The notes: a model not told the origin generated them from the sequence alone. A stretch of DNA of 64,000 nucleotides from Arachnopeziza araneosa (GCA_003988855.1 QYAI01000001.1:124001-188000); one strand, 5' to 3'; shown: positions 44,605-57,261, counted from the first letter of the stretch. Numbers and translations: made by a program.

Positions 44605-45264
44605 TTTGAAGATGAGAAAGAAAATATATGCGGTTGATAAAAGTCTTGACGTGATATGTTTTCTTCAGATGAAATTGGCAAGGCTGACATTCGACTCCTC
44701 AGGCTTACATAACACCCGCGCAGGCCTTCCTTCTGTTGCCTCGCCACGCCAAGTCCAACGCCCCTGACCAATGAAATACCCGCCACTCCAGTGAACCATA
44801 ACATCGCGAAACCCATCAAATATAAGCCAGGAACACTGTTGACGAGGGCACACTACCTCACGTCACGGAATTACACAGTCTATCTTGATCAAGGACCCCA
44901 TTCTTCTCGGCATACTCCCTTCTTTTTTCGCGGTTTGGAATTTACGGCCTCACTTCTTCCGCTCATTATCCTTCCCACGACACTCTGTTGTTATTCTCAA
45001 GGCTCAAGTGTCTTACCTCCAGCAGACTCGAATTCGCCTTTGCTACAATAATTATAATGTTTCCCTGCGACAGATAGATAATTCACTTAGCACGAACGGA
45101 TGAGAGCATATCCAAAGCTTGACAGCAGAGGAAGAACAAGCCAGCAGTTGGACAAAGAATCGGGGAGAGATAGCCGCCCACTCAACAGAACTTGTCGTCT
45201 ACATGGCTAGACCATTATAGCCGCCTCTTATTGATTCATCTTTGCTCTTTCACAGTTTGCAATC
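44605..45264. promoter_or_regulatory. Divergent intergenic promoter of SND2 and CDC27
   Basis: 660 bp between divergent start codons. No clear TATA or known operator was recognised; the ORFs inside (e.g. 44791-45051) have no protein character. Confidence 0.4.
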
Positions 45265-47825
45265 ATGGCGCCATCAAATACAAACAGCTGTGTGACCAGC
45301 CAACTACGACAGCAAATCTACTACCACATCGATAACAACCTCCTCAATAACGCCTTGTTCTTTGCTGAAAGACTTACCGCTTACGATCGAAGCAACGAAT
45401 CGACATATCTTTTGGCACTATGTCATCTGCGACTTGGAGACAATGCTTCTGCCTACGAATATTCGAAATCTGCCGGTTCAAGAGGAGCTCACTTTGGCTG
45501 TGCATATATCTTTGCACAGACATGCCTGGCTTTGGCAAAGTTTAAGGAGGGTATAACTGCATTGGAAAAGAGCAAGGTTCATTGGGGAGGAAAGAATAGC
45601 TTTGGGAAACATACAGCATCATCGAGGCAACCGTTACCTGACGCGGCAGCCGTCTGTTGTCTGCTGGGGAAGCTCTACTATGGATATGATATGAAATCCA
45701 AAGCGGTTGGCGCATTTGAAGAGGCATTGAAAATCAACCCATTCATGTGGGATGCTTTCACAAATTTGTGCGATATTGGCGCGAATGTTCGAGTCTCAAA
45801 CATATTCAGAATGAGTCCTGAGATGGAAGCCCTACTCAAGATAAATTCAGATCAATCTGATTCAGGATCTTGGAGTAGAGACACACTCTCAGCCGTGCCA
45901 GATCAGGACCGAAATCGAAATGGTCGCCCTGCATCGGTAGTCGGGGACACAGCTGATCCTTTTAATAATACTTCGTCTCGAGGGGGCTTTGCTGGCGGCC
46001 TATTTGGATCTCTAGGTGGCATAACGCAGAAGTTGAGTGAGAGTAATCCGAGTTTAACGAATTTGCCTGCTGCAGGAGGTGGAGGCATTGGACCTGAGGC
46101 CATGGAAACACCTACAGGACCTAGTGCATCTATTGATGTCACCCAAGGCCGACGAGAGCCTGGGGTTGTATCTGCGTATTCAACAGAAGCGCCTGCAGCG
46201 CCTATACGGAAAACTCGAACCATACCAGGGTTAACAATGGATTTTGGTCTGGACGCACCGAAGATAGGTCGCGCTATCTCCTCGAAACGGTCACAAAGGC
46301 CACCCCCTGAGCCAATTGAAGACTCTACTACCACACATGCTGTTCGCATCAATAATTTAGCACCTCCACCTGGCGAGCGAAAGCGAACTATCTCTGGTCA
46401 GGTTGTGCGACAAGGCTCTGAAGACCCAGGAGCACCGCAACGAAGGAGCATCAGACTTCAAGATCAGGTAAGGCGACCAACTAGTAGCAAATCATCAAGT
46501 ATCCTTCCATCTGTCGGCCCTCCACCTGGTCGTGAATTGAAGAAAGCCAGGCCGCCCATTTCCAAAATAATCCGAACGATAGCAAGCGGTTCAACAGCTG
46601 GTCGGCAAGTTAGCGGGAATAGAAGGCCCGTTGAAGATAGCATGGATGTCGACCAGAGGGATTCAGAGAGAGAAGCACCTGCTCGTAGCTGGAGCGGGTC
46701 TGTTTCTGGTATCCCAACTCAAAAGTCATCCTCTCTATCAGACTCTTTCAAGCAACAAGAAGCGATGAAGCATCTTCTTGAACTATTTGGGAGAATTGGT
46801 AGCGGGTACTTTGCTCTGTCCAAATTCCAATGTGCCGAGGCTTTACAAATTTACGGTTCTTTGCCAAAACTACAATTGGATACTCCATGGATTATGGCAC
46901 AGATGGGCCGTGCATACTACGAGCAAGCGGCTTATGCAGAGGCTGAGAAGTTTTATAAACGGATTCGACAAGTGGCACCAACCAGGTTTGAGGATATGGA
47001 AATTTACTCCACAATCCTGTGGTTTTTGAAGCGAGAAACAGACCTTGCTTTCTTAGCTCACGAATTGGTCGATGCATCGTGGCAGTCACCTCAAGCATGG
47101 TGTGCATTGGGCAATTCTTGGTCTTTGGCTGGCGATCACGAACAATCTCTTCGCTGTTTCAAGCGTGCGACCCAATTGAACCCCAAATTCGCCTACGCTT
47201 TTACCCTTCAAGGTCACGAGCATGTTTTCAACGAGGAGTATGATAAAGCTCTCGTTTCTTACCGGTCTGGTATGGCCGCTGACAAGCGCCATTACAATGC
47301 TTGGTATGGTGTCGGAAGAGTTTATGAAAAACTGGGCAACTACGAGAAAGCATTTGCTCACTTCTCTGCGGCTTCATCTATTAACCCAACCAACGCTGTT
47401 CTTATCTGCTGTATTGGTACGGTGCTAGAGAAACAAAAACAGCCTAGACAAGCTCTCGCCTACTTCTCTCGTGCTACTGACTTAGCTCCGAGGTCAGCTC
47501 TCACCAGATTTAAGAAAGCCAGAACTTTAATGGCGATTGGTGAAATGCAGACCGCATTGGAAGAGTTGATGATTTTGAAGGACATTGCCCCCGAAGAGGC
47601 TATGGTGCACTTCTTGCTTGGAAGGTTATACAAATCCTTAAAGGAGAAGGGCATGGCTGTGAGGCACTTCACAATAGCTTTGAACTTAGATCCGAAGGTT
47701 GGTTTCGCTTATTTAATGTTTGGTCGTAGATTTCTAACCTTGTCTAGGCAAGTCAGCAAATTAAAGAAGCGATTGAGCAGCTCGAAGAATCAGACGAAGA
47801 AGATGAGCCGAGTATGATGGGCTGA
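45265..47825 (+). CDS. CDC27: Anaphase-promoting complex subunit Cdc27/APC3
   Basis: Two exons (45265-47697, 47748-47825) give 836 residues. N-terminal TPRs (about 1-185) begin QLRQQIYYHIDNNLLNNALF; a disordered Ser/Pro/Arg-rich linker (about 190-490) follows, then about eight C-terminal TPRs (from MKHLLELFGRIGSGYFALSK to about 810). A 50-bp intron near the end is required: reading through it gives an odd basic tail, while splicing yields QQIKEAIEQLEESDEEDEPS, the acidic end typical of Cdc27. The protein is a scaffold of the APC/C ubiquitin ligase, binding Cdc20/Cdh1 IR tails. SP/TP sites in the linker fit mitotic phosphorylation. Confidence 0.95.
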
Positions 47826-49061
47826 GTCTTATTTCAGCACTCATATGATGATACGATATGGACGGACGAATGGGCAAAACTCTTGCATTTGCATATAATA
47901 ACGGCGTTTCGGGATGGGCCGGGTGTCATAGCGTGGTGTTCTGTGTACATATGTAATTGACTCTCAGCGAAGATTGGTCATTGATGTTGGCGTACATGCA
48001 TGGCTGGCAGCGGAGGAGGCAGCATTGGATGCAGGGAGATACGGAGAGCTCCTAGAGTGTGACAATGAAGAGCATGGTAGTGAAAATGGTTTACCTGTCC
48101 TTCGTGCTAAGCTACCATTGGTAATTGTTTACGTGGATAGCCAAAGTTGGCTCTGGAACTAGCTTCATTGATATCTTTGCGCTTTTTGTTTGACCACACC
48201 TCTACCACGACGAAACTCTCCAACCTCAACAATACTTTTATTATGACAGTACTCGAGGGTCAAGAACAAACTGGTATGCTAATCTCTTAAAACTGAGATC
48301 CACCACCCACGCCTATAAATCTCGTCTCCTAGCTTGCCTAAGGCATTCTTTCTTCTCCTTCCAGTGCAGTCTTGCTTGGGAAGAGAGTTATTCTTGTCTA
48401 TTGATCATCTTCATTTTCGCTTTGCACTTTAATTTCATAATATCATGTACGGAAGTAGGCTAGGAAGATGAATGAGTTTGCTCTGAGACAAGAAGTGCTA
48501 CTATATATGAAACTCTTGCAAGCGATTTCCGGTAAGGATAGACACGAAATTAATAATTCACCTTCCTCCTATCCTGTGACACCTTCGTCATCATCACATA
48601 CCTACCTCACTATCCGTCCTATATCTGATCGGCGATAACTATTACGACGCGTGCCTTCTATCCGATCCATGCTCTCACCACGACTTATCTCGCACCCAAA
48701 ATTCTGGGGATCCCCAAGTACCACCGGCAGAAGTATGGCATCCCAGCTATCGCGGTGCCGTATGCAGGGCTGTCGGCCATCCAGGGAAACAAGCTTCTCG
48801 GGGAATATAAACGGATCGCAATATGGGCACAATCAACCTTATATTAACGCGGGGGATTGGAGTGTTGTATGATGCTACAAGACCCGGATGTTGTGTTAAG
48901 ATTTACAGGACGGCTTTGAGCGCCGGGAGAGGCGTATCTACTTATATGAATGACTTGTCTCCCTGTGATCATTTCTGCTTGTTTCTGTTTCTTGCTCCCA
49001 GATACTTTTTTGTGCACAGGAACAACGTTTTCTGCGGTTGAAGATCTAAGATATTGAGAAG
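47826..49061. other. Intergenic 1.2 kb
   Basis: Between CDC27 and the DUF1996 gene. Only short ORFs without protein character (47974-48162, +; 48602-48832, -) are present. A TATATTA-type element is not clearly placed. Confidence 0.4.
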
Positions 49062-50502
49062 ATGCATATCAATTTATTCGCAACTCTTGCGCTCCTTGCG
49101 CAGGGTAGCAACGCTGCTTCTGTTTTGAGATTTGGTTGTTCGCAGGTTGTGGTTGAGAGGCTCGATCCGTGAGCTACTCCTTCAAGAGGAGATACATATG
49201 TAGACGCTAACTGAAAGATTCCAGTCTTGTCAACCCAGGCATCAACCCTTCTCCGCATCTTCATCAAGTAAGTCAATTCACTCCATCCATCTTCCTCAAA
49301 AACAGCAACTAATCAAATATCTAGGTCGTAGGAGGAGTACGTCCGCTGCCACTTCAAACCCGGTCTGCAATCTACTAACACAAAGAAACAGAACGCATTT
49401 GCCAGCTCTATCCCCTCAACCGATGTCTCCCAAATCGCCAACTGCACAACATGTAGTTTCAACGAGGATTTCTCCAACTATTGGACTGCGAACATGTATT
49501 TCAAAGCTCGCAACGGGACTTATAAACGCGTACCTCAGATCCCCAATCGTGGGAATACGGGAGAGTCAGGTGGTATGACGGTGTATTACACTTCGCCTTA
49601 TGACGGGTCAAAAGTGACTGCTTTTAAGCCTGTGAGTTCGATTACATCATTTTGATGATTGAGAATGTGGGAACGCTGATGATGAGATAGGGTTTCCGTA
49701 TGCTCACGGGAAACGTCAGCCAGAGAGCTACGGGAGGCATCACGAAATGGAATGCTATCTGTTTCCGATGCTATACCGCACCGAATTTTGGGGGTGACAA
49801 TGACGCACCTTGCTCTGACAAGACCGTTGACAGTGTTAATTTGCCAACTAAGGCGTGTCCCGGGGGTATTCGAACGACCATCCGCTTCCCAACGTAAGAT
49901 TTCCAGATACACATCCACGACTTAATTGCTAACAGTTTGACTTTGTAGTTGCTGGAACGGCGTAGATCTCGATAGCGATGATCACATGAGCCATGTGTCG
50001 TACCCATCCTCAGGTACATTCGAAACCAGCGGCCCTTGCCCTTCCACCCATCCCGTTAAGCTCCCGCAGTTGATGTTCGAGGTCGTGTGGGATACTACTA
50101 GCTTTAACGACAAGAGTCTCTGGCCCACTGATGGGTCACAGCCTTTGGTGCTGAGTATGGATGATCAGTAAGCGGCTCTTCTCTTTCTAAGCATTTCATG
50201 ATACTTTATTGAAAAGGCGAAATACTAACAATTGTTGAATAGCACCGGTTTTGGACAACATGGTGACTACGTCTTTGGTTGGAAAGGCAATGCCTTACAG
50301 ACTGCAATGGATGGTTCCTGCTTCGGAGCTACCTGTAACGGGCTCACGACTCAGCCATTCTCGGAAGCGAATAAGTGCGCGGTATCATCTACCGTAACAG
50401 AGGCTGTTGATGGCTGTGAGTGATCTCTTCTAAATGTTGCGAAAACACTAACTTATTTCCTTTACAGGGCTTACGGAGTTGCCTGGGCAATCTTCAACGT
50501 GA
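49062..50502 (+). CDS. Secreted DUF1996 protein
   Basis: Eight exons (49062-49168, 49225-49267, 49325-49336, 49392-49631, 49691-49893, 49949-50167, 50243-50415, 50468-50502) give 343 residues. A signal peptide (MHINLFATLALLAQGSNA) precedes the DUF1996 opening RFGCSQVVVERLDPLVNPG, then HLHQ|VVGG|NAF, NYWTANMYFKARNGTYKRV, MTVYY and GFRMLTGN. The third exon has just 12 nt. The third-quarter segment CWNGVDLDSDDHMSHVSYP and the conserved WDTTSFND close the domain. DUF1996 proteins are extracellular, sometimes fused to WSC modules, and of unknown activity. The C-terminus is short, with no WSC or GPI signal. Confidence 0.88.
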
Positions 50503-50872
50503 GCAGTGTTGTGGTTTTCACGATGAGGAATGAGTAGCCTGTTGTTAAATTTGATGAATTCGATCGTTACTGGAATTGATACCCTAGAGCTTCGGTCTTG
50601 GTTATCATATATTCTGTTCTTTTTTGAGTTTGGAGAACTAGGTATTTTATCTTTTAAAAATCAGATATTCAACTTGTATATAGTATTGAGGTCTCTCGTT
50701 AACGGGTTTTGTTCCGAGAAAGTCGCATTGCCTATCGTTGATCTCATAAACGAAGACGAGGAATCAAATTCCATGAAGCGGAAGCAGAAACAAAGTAAGC
50801 GAGCTCAGACAGAGCGCATGGATATAACATATATGATTGCAGAGTGATTCCAATGATTTACCATAAATCAGT
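50503..50872. other. Intergenic between convergent genes
   Basis: 370 bp. A 105-codon ORF (50530-50847, +) lies here but is AT-rich, has no family and is probably chance. Confidence 0.45.
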
Positions 50873-52229
50873 CTAATGTTCCGAGACAAATACGCCTGCC
50901 ATTCCCATGCCCTGTTTATAATTAGACCTAAACAAGCGATCAGGGAGGAATACTCACGGTACCAACACACATACTCGTAACTGCGATCCGCTTATTTGTC
51001 CTCCTCAACTCACTCAATGCTGTAACCACCTGTCTGCACCCAGTACAGCCCAAAGGATGACCAAGTGCGATAGCACCACCCCGCGGATTTACCTTCTCAC
51101 TATCCAAACCCAACTTATCCACACAATATACACCCATGCTTGCAAAAGCCTCGTTGATCTCAAACACATCCACTTCGTCCTTAGTAATCCCAACCTTTTC
51201 TAGGACCTTTGGAATCGCATATGTTGGCCCAATACCCATGATCCTAGGCTCGAGACCAATTACTGTCGCAGCTGCAAATTTACCTAAGATGGGCTGGCCT
51301 AGTGCGAGAGCTTTGCTACGCTTCATGAGGAGAACAGCAGCTGCTCCATCAGTGATTTGCGAGGCGTTGCCGCCGGTTGTGTTGGATGGTTTCCACTGGG
51401 GGAAAGCAGCACGAATCTTGCCCAAACTTTCCTTGGTGGTTCCCCACCGCGGACCATTATCGCTGTCCACGACTTGCTCTGTAACTTCACCAGTTTTCGG
51501 GTCTTTGACAGACACTGTGATTGGCACAATCTCGTCTTTCGACCACCCTTCTTTCTGGCTCTTCTCTGCTCGCTGGAAAGATGTTGCGGCAAATGCATCC
51601 ATCTGCTCACGAGTGATATTGAACTGTGCTGCTACTTCCTCGGATGTATGGCCCATAAGCATCTGATTTTGTGTTGCGATTGGGTGGTTGAGGATCCTCT
51701 CGCTCATTTTGGGAGCTCCATCGTCGGGGCAAGTAGACATACTTTCTGCGCCTACTGCAATGCCAACTTCAATTGAACCGGCAATGATCTGGTTTGCGAT
51801 TTGCTGGATTGCTAACAGACCGGAGGAGCAGAATCGATTCACTATCGATGCAGCTGTTGTGATGGGATAGCCAGCTGCAAGGACGGAGGATCGAGCTACG
51901 TAGCCTTGACCTGGGGCGAGAACATTTCCAAGACAAACATCTTCAACGAGGGAAGGGTTGAGGTTAGATTTTTCGCGGACGATTGTTAAGAGGGAGATAA
52001 CGAGGTCATCGACTGGGGTGTCTTTTAAGGCGCCTTTCTTCGCCTTGGTGAGAGCTGTGCGGGCAGCATAAGTAATAACCTCCCGACGTTAGCAATGCAT
52101 CAGAAGCTGTAGAAATAATCCCACAATATCATCCGGATTCTTTTCTAATAGTTTTGCTTTCCCAGAAGAGATCGTGGTAGGATTGAGGTGGTTTAGCACT
52201 GAGTTTAGTCTCTGGCTAGCTGAAGCCAT
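50873..52229 (-). CDS. POT1: Peroxisomal 3-ketoacyl-CoA thiolase (Pot1/Fox3 type)
   Basis: Three exons (52125-52229, 50958-52079, 50873-50911) give 421 residues. The N-terminus contains RLNSVLNHL, an exact PTS2 signal (R-L-x5-H-L) for peroxisome import. The acyl-accepting Cys is in VNRFCSSGL (about 119). EINEAFAS, GHPLGCTG (catalytic His) and MCVGTGMG (catalytic Cys, rebuilt across the last intron) follow. The enzyme performs the last step of fatty-acid beta-oxidation. Intron 1 is atypical (donor GTGGGA, acceptor GGGAG) but is the only in-frame choice. The start codon is at 52229; an internal GTG at 51842 is not the start. It is divergent from the acyl-CoA synthetase gene. Confidence 0.95.
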
Positions 52230-52628
52230 GGCTGCTATCTGAAGGTGTAATTTTGCGAACCAAAGAATGTAAGGGAAAGGAAGGGAATATAAGAAACGAA
52301 GGATTACGAATGGTGATTAGAAAACATGGAGAAGAAAGTTGTCCCGTGAATGAGTGAAGTGTGAGGTCTAGAGTCGCTTTCACCCCACCAAACCCCAGAC
52401 AGCCCCACCAAACCAGGGGTCTCTTTGCGCCTCACCTCGACACTTGGCCGCTTTGGGCGCCACCGGAAACCCACACGGCAGTCAACACAACCGATCCACC
52501 GAGGCCTGCGGTTATCTTCAACTCGCTATGAGACAACAAGCACCTCATGAATACTCATCTCACTCTCATCCTCGGCTCTCCTCACCTCATTCAACTCCCC
52601 ATCGCGTGAGACCTATTATACCCTCATC
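52230..52628. promoter_or_regulatory. Bidirectional promoter of two fatty-acid oxidation genes
   Basis: 399 bp between start codons of the thiolase (minus) and acyl-CoA synthetase (plus). It holds CCGAGG at 52499-52504 and CCTCGG at 52570-52575, i.e. the same 6-mer on opposite strands. In Aspergillus, Fusarium and Candida, CCTCGG is the core bound by the fatty-acid regulators FarA/FarB/Ctf1. Joint induction by fatty acids is therefore likely but inferred. Confidence 0.6.
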
Positions 52629-54727
52629 ATGGATGTTACAGCAACTTTACCCTTGATAGGCGCTGCCGCTGTAGCCGCTGCCGCGTATATCGATGGCAGA
52701 TTTGGCATCACTAATGATCTCAAGACGTTGAGTTGGGAGAAGGAGTGGGCTGCGAGATTGGGGCAGAGAATTGCTGCTCAAGGTGACACAGTCAGTTTAT
52801 ATGGCCTGTTCCAAAAGATTGATCCCAATGTGGATTGTCTCTGGTTTGAGGGCAAAACATGGACTTATGGCGAGATGAAAGGATGTGAGTGAGACTCCTT
52901 TGGGGAAAAAAACTTTATTGATAAACTTAGATGTTGATCGTTTTGCGGCTTTTCTGGAAGCAAATGGCCTGAAGAAGGGCGATACCGCTGCTGTGTTTAC
53001 AACAAATTCTCCTGAGATGTGGATTACTGCCTTGGCGTTGAGCAAATTGAGTGTTGTAGCAGGGCTTATCAACACCAATCTAAGAGGTTTATTCCCTTCT
53101 TGAATCAAATATTTCCACTAACTGTTTCCAGCGGATGTACTTAAGCACTGTCTGAAAGTCTCAAAAGCTAATGTCATCATCACAACTCCTGACCTCTCAG
53201 ACTTCATGACTGAGCCTCTCCCGCACTTCGCTGTTGACCTAGGATCGTTCCCAAACATCACGCCAACAAACCCATCCATCACCCTCCTCAAACTCGGAGA
53301 CTTACCGACACCTTCCATCATTGGTCTTCCAGCCAAAGCAGCTGTCACCGACTTAGCAGTCCTAATATTCACCTCCGGCACAACAGGCAAACCCAAAGCA
53401 TGCGCTATGCAAAACTTCATGATGATGTCGACATCGAACCCTGCCTCTCTCGACATGCGTTCACCAGAAATCTACTTTCCAGTGCGGACTTACTCCCCAT
53501 TACCGCTTTTTCACGGCACCGCTTTCTTAACTGGAATCTGCTACTCACTTGGAACATCAGGTACCCTTTGTCTGGCCCGAAAATTCTCCGCTTCACGGTT
53601 CTGGAAAGACGTACACGATTCCCAAGCCACCCGAATTCTGTACGTCGGTGAATTATGCAGATATCTCGTAAACTCACCGCCTAGTCCATACGACCAGGGA
53701 CATAAGTGCATCGTAGCAGCCGGGAATGGCCTACGCGGAGAGATCTGGGACAAATTCAAAACAAGGTTTGCCGTGCCTGAGATTCGGGAGTTTTATCGCT
53801 CGACGGAAGGAATGGCCAAATTCGACAACATGGGCAAAGGCTCTTGGGGAGCTGGGAAAGTTGGATTCGCAGGTCCGATTCGGAGATATCTAGAGAACGA
53901 TACTTTACTCATCAAAGTTGACCAAAATACCGAAGAACCATATCGGGATCCCAAGACGGGATTTTGCGTCCGGGTGAAACAGGGAGAGGCAGGGGAGGTG
54001 ATTGGAAGAGTTAAGAACCGTGCTCTATTGACCGAGTATCTTGGTAACGAGAAATCAACGAGTGAAAAACTCATGAGAGATGTGTTTGTTAAAGGAGATT
54101 TATTCCAGAAGATGGGCGATCTACTTATTCACGAGAATGATGGATGGGTTCGCTTTCATGATAGGATGGGTGATACTTTCCGGTGGAAGGGAGAGAATGT
54201 CTCTGCTGGAGAGGTGAGAGATCATATCGCCAAGCTTGATGGCGTCGCAGACGCGGTAGTCTATGGAATCAAACTCCCTGCGTAAGTTTCTTCTCCTTCT
54301 TCTCTTACTTTAATATCTATCTAACCAGATACAGTTACGACGGTCAAGCCGGCGCCGCAGCCATAACGCTGGACTCCAATGCTGACTCGGTGTTCATGTC
54401 GAGTCTCTATTCCGGACTCAAGACCACCGGTCTACCTGCTTATGCCATGCCACGCTTAGTACGCATTACCAAAGAGTAAGTCTCTTCCCGCCTACACTCT
54501 ACCACTCATAATTCATCTTTCTCCTCTCACTATAATCGAGACTGATAAATCCTAGAATCGAAGAAAACGCCACTTTCAAAAAAGCCAAAACAGAATTAGT
54601 CAAGAAATCCTGGAAGCAAAATGAGAAAGGAAACACGGATGTGCTGTACTGGCTTGATGGGACGACGTATAAGCCGTTGGATGCGACTGCATGGGGAGGT
54701 ATCGAGAAGGGAGTTGCGAAGTTGTGA
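52629..54727 (+). CDS. Very-long-chain acyl-CoA synthetase / fatty-acid transporter (FAT1-like)
   Basis: Five exons (52629-52884, 52931-53086, 53132-54281, 54335-54475, 54556-54727) give 624 residues. A hydrophobic N-terminus (LPLIGAAAVAAAAYIDGRFG) precedes the ANL adenylation domain. The AMP signature is IFTSGTTGKPKACAM, the second motif is STEGMAKFDN, and the VLACS/FATP motif is DRMGDTFRWKGENVSAGEV. The family activates and imports very-long-chain fatty acids at the plasma membrane, lipid bodies or peroxisome. No clear C-terminal SKL is present (it ends VAKL). The shared promoter with the peroxisomal thiolase argues for a role in supplying beta-oxidation. Confidence 0.9.
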
Positions 54728-57261
54728 GGTTTTAGTTTAGATCTTGGGTCAGGTATCTGAATGTATAAAGGCTTGCACGGAATTGGGCACAGAAGGTAGA
54801 AAAGACAGGAACCCAAGAAATAGATATACGTAACGAGAAAGAAAAATTACGCAACAATCTTTCCATTGTGAGAAAGTGCAACAAGAGAAAATTGAAAACA
54901 AATACTTGAATAAAATATATCACACCTAATCTAGCAGTCATGGGTAATTCCCAACACATCAATATTATGAGCATATCATCAAAGAACCCAAAGAACTCTC
55001 CAAGCGTAACCAGACACCTCCCTTCCCACTCTTACACACAAAAACCAGTACGCACAACCCACCAATCAAGACACAGCAACACACAGAGTGTACCCCAAGA
55101 TCTACGACGAACACCGAGCTCAAGAAACCGGAAACACGAGACCATCTGGGGGGGTGAGCTACCTACTCAAGCCGGGCTTGGAAGAAGAGAATTAATCAGC
55201 TCCGCCATGGATTGAAAATGACGCGTGGAAAAACAAGCTTTGAGCCCAGACGATCTTTATCTTCGTGTAATAGTGGTACCTTGAAATTGTAACGAGGGTT
55301 AAATTTGATAAGGGAGAGTGCTTGGTAGGGAGGCAGCATCGCTTGACTCGCCTGGGTTGGGTGCTGGCTCGGTCTGTTTCCCACCCTCCTTATTTCATTC
55401 TTCCTCGCTCGCTTGCTTCTTTTTTATCTTGTTGCATTTCAAATTGAGTGGGGTTTCACCCGCGTTCTACCTGCTCTTGTTTGTTTCTTCTCTCTCTGGT
55501 GCATTTCAAATTGAATATTCCTTCCCCGGTTCATGTTGCTCGCTTCAAGTGTGGTTTCAAGTCCTCCTAATCCACATCCTCCCTATACTTGTATGTTTGA
55601 TTAAAAAGCCCTTCTTTCAGCCTTCGACATGCAGAGGAATAAGCAACAGTTATTACCGCACGTTAACCCACATCCAAAAAGCAGAATGTAGATTCCAGCA
55701 GAATAAATCTCGTGATTGTGCCTCTGCGCATGAAGGCCCGTCGATAGTACGTAAAGCATGCTCAAAAAGCTTGTATCTCTCTCCTAATTAGGAATATATT
55801 AATTAAAACTTCCCACGCGTAATATAAGATCCAAGCGGTGTCATGGCCGTCCTCGCCGCCGTACCCGATTCGACTCATGGTCGCTCAACGTGGAATGGAA
55901 TCGGAAGACTCTGCCTATATTGGGTCTCAGGAACGATGAACCGTGTGACAAAGTCAGATGGCAGGAATACATTGTTGTACATAGCATGAAATAAAGGTAC
56001 ATGACCTTTCATTTCTACATTTCGGGAATTGGAGAGGTGAGGTTGGGTTTGCGGAAAAATTGAAGCTTGAAATGAAAACTGTTCATACTTCTGCCTCTTG
56101 TGAAAGTTTGTTCTGGTACTGTTAAGATAGAAAAGTCCCTACTCGTTTCTTATTATTCAGATTCAACAATCTCAGAAGAGCAAGCGGAAACTAGAAGGTA
56201 GCATGTGATCTTGACTTGTCTTTGAGTGGCTGTCGAGAATCCGAGGTACTGTAGATACTGTGCTCAGTTTCTCCTAAACTGATAGACGTCGATTTTACCG
56301 CTGTGCTGGGAAGGATCTACTGGGTAGTGGCTGCGAACTTTCTGACCCCATGTCGAAGACGTTTCAAGTATGTCACCCTGGAGCCGAAACCAGCCTGATT
56401 CTCCATTCGTGCTCGTCTCTCCTTTTCGAAGGATGGATACTTAGTCGAATGAGAGCATTGAATGTGACGGAGCCTCTAAGCACTTTGTAAGGAGCAAATT
56501 GACTGATTGATTGCCTTTTCCCAGATTTTCTATCGATTGGTGGACGGTTGAATACCTCTCATCTGTACCATCCTTCTGCCGTGGATAATCAATTCTCCTT
56601 ACCCCACAAACTCGGAGCTTTCTAGGATGCGCCCCAGAGCCGGGGGAAAACGATCAGGCGTTGCGATGCGCCGCGTTTCTGTGTCTGTTATCTTGCGGCA
56701 TGGGTTTATATTACTTTTCTGGGCATCTCAAGCAATAAATCACACCTTTTTGGATAAATAAAGCTTAGATTAATTCTCGCTGAGCGAGGCTAGGAACAAA
56801 TACTTGGCTGACGACTCGATCATATAAATTTCAAACATGCGAGTCGTCTGTCTGGGCTTGCATTGCCGGCTTCCGTTCAGTCATGAGATGGTGGAGCGTT
56901 GTTTTGAGTAATGATTTTCTGCTGTTGTTGTTGGTGGCAGGGAAGAAGGGATGCAGGAGGGAAGCATGGAGAGCTGGCCTTCATCTTTCTTGCTTGCTGC
57001 ATAATTGCTTGATCTATAGCCCCGGACCAGTTACGTGTATCTCAGATGACAGAGAAAGTCTAATTCGACACGACGGTACCGTCGCGCCGCTGAGATGACC
57101 GGCAGGGAGAGTAAAAGTAAGATTTATCCAAGGGGAAGTTGTAAACAAAGTTCGGTTCCATATGCTCCGTAGGAATGGATATAAAAATGACAGTGTGGAC
57201 TTTGTAGAGGGAAATCTTCACTCAGAGACTTCTCAAGACACGGAAACACATTCCATTAGCC
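54728..57261. other. Long intergenic region upstream of the GH7 gene
   Basis: 2.5 kb with no convincing gene. A 157-codon ORF (55318-55791) is pyrimidine-rich, low-complexity and contains a short repeated phrase (GCATTTCAAATTGA at about 55433 and 55501). The right part is the GH7 promoter. It includes GGCTAG (56788-56793), which fits the XlnR/Xyr1 site GGCTAR, and CCCCGG (about 57020), a CreA-type site on the minus strand. Confidence 0.4.
57180..57187 (+). promoter_or_regulatory. TATA box of the GH7 gene
   Basis: TATAAAAA lies about 80 bp upstream of the ATG at 57262. Strong TATA elements are usual in inducible cellulase promoters. Confidence 0.6.

Noticed and set aside
45265..47817. Unspliced 850-codon CDC27 frame
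   Set aside because: The tail after residue 811 is unlike Cdc27. A standard GT...CTAAC...TAG intron restores the acidic end.
50530..50847. 105-codon ORF between the DUF1996 and thiolase genes
   Set aside because: AT-rich, located in 3' flanks of two convergent genes, no recognisable family.
50940..51842. Thiolase starting at the GTG at 51842
   Set aside because: The frame is open upstream with conserved thiolase sequence, and an exon with PTS2 and an ATG at 52229 precedes it.
55318..55791. 157-codon ORF upstream of GH7
   Set aside because: Pyrimidine-rich low-complexity sequence, Phe/Ser/Leu-biased, no homology recognised.
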